From positions 1-5,394 of the forward strand of contig JAGLWR010000085.1 of the NCBI GenBank assembly GCA_023133315.1: DNA of 5,394 bases. The letters run 5' to 3'. The position numbers and the translations under genes are program-made. Every line of letters begins with the position of its first letter. Position 1 is the stretch's first letter. Below, piece by piece: positions 5,315-5,394 of this stretch. The notes beneath the pieces were generated by a model, which was not told the DNA's origin, searched no databases, and saw only the letters and a program-made list of their open reading frames with translations. Origin of the DNA: Methanomicrobia archaeon (GTDB lineage Archaea > Methanobacteriota_B > Thermococci > Methanofastidiosales > B48-G16).

Positions 5315-5394
5315 TTATAGTGACTTAACCCATCTCACAACAGACCAAGCTAATTCATCTCTGCACTCTTCGAATTCATGACTGTCCTGGAATG
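5315..5394 (-). CDS. C-terminal 25 codons of an unrecognised gene, cut by window edge
   Basis: Read inward from the right edge on the minus strand, one frame stays open from 5392 to TAA at 5315-5317. It gives FQDSHEFEECRDELAWSVVRWV followed by KSL at the C-terminus. The alternation of acidic and hydrophobic residues with a terminal amphipathic helix looks like real protein, while the other two minus frames hit stops quickly. I do not recognise the family. It is in a different frame from the remnant at 5161-5277 and is separated from it by 37 nt with stops, so the two are either different genes or parts of one broken gene. Confidence 0.38.
   Translation of the reverse strand, partial: FQDSHEFEECRDELAWSVVRWVKSL

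Noticed and set aside
1..5394. CRISPR array, insertion sequence or phage genes
   Set aside because: I saw no regularly spaced repeats, no transposase-like frame and no terminal inverted repeats anywhere in the window.

Overview
The window looks archaeal. Three genes carry enzymes of archaeal ether-lipid biosynthesis or close relatives of them. Their promoters are TATA/BRE type, and three of them lie about 26 nt upstream of an ATG, as expected for leaderless transcripts. The DNA is AT-rich, with AGA-dominated arginine codons. A euryarchaeal or Thermoplasmatota-like source fits, but the sequence alone does not fix the lineage.

Layout. (1) The left edge holds the 5' 40 nt of a tRNA-Thr(CGU) gene on the minus strand, with its own TATA box. 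(2) Bases 204-1088 (+) encode a very divergent cis-prenyltransferase (UppS/dolichyl-diphosphate synthase fold). (3) Bases 1097-1930 (-) converge on it with an 8-nt gap and encode a UbiA-family geranylgeranylglyceryl-phosphate geranylgeranyltransferase (DGGGP synthase). (4) After a divergent promoter region, bases 2126-2800 (+) encode a membrane-anchored thioredoxin-fold/TPR protein that lacks the CxxC pair. (5) Bases 2802-2915 hold a decayed C-terminal piece of a response-regulator receiver domain. (6) A tightly overlapping (+) operon follows: a 52-aa two-cluster ferredoxin (2957-3115), a geranylgeranyl reductase (3112-4278) and thiamine-monophosphate kinase ThiL (4275-5126). Both junctions are ATGA overlaps. 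(7) The right 270 nt carry only minus-strand fragments: a Cys-containing 38-codon remnant and the last 25 codons of an unrecognised gene.

How the genes fit together. DGGGP synthase attaches the second geranylgeranyl chain to the glycerol backbone. The reductase then saturates the chains, and the ferredoxin co-translated with it is the likely electron donor. The cis-prenyltransferase uses the same prenyl-diphosphate pool, either for a dolichol-type carrier or to modify the lipid itself. ThiL is a metabolic passenger of the ferredoxin-reductase operon. The most interesting items are the highly altered cis-prenyltransferase in a lipid neighbourhood, the CxxC-less thioredoxin/TPR protein, and the receiver-domain relic.
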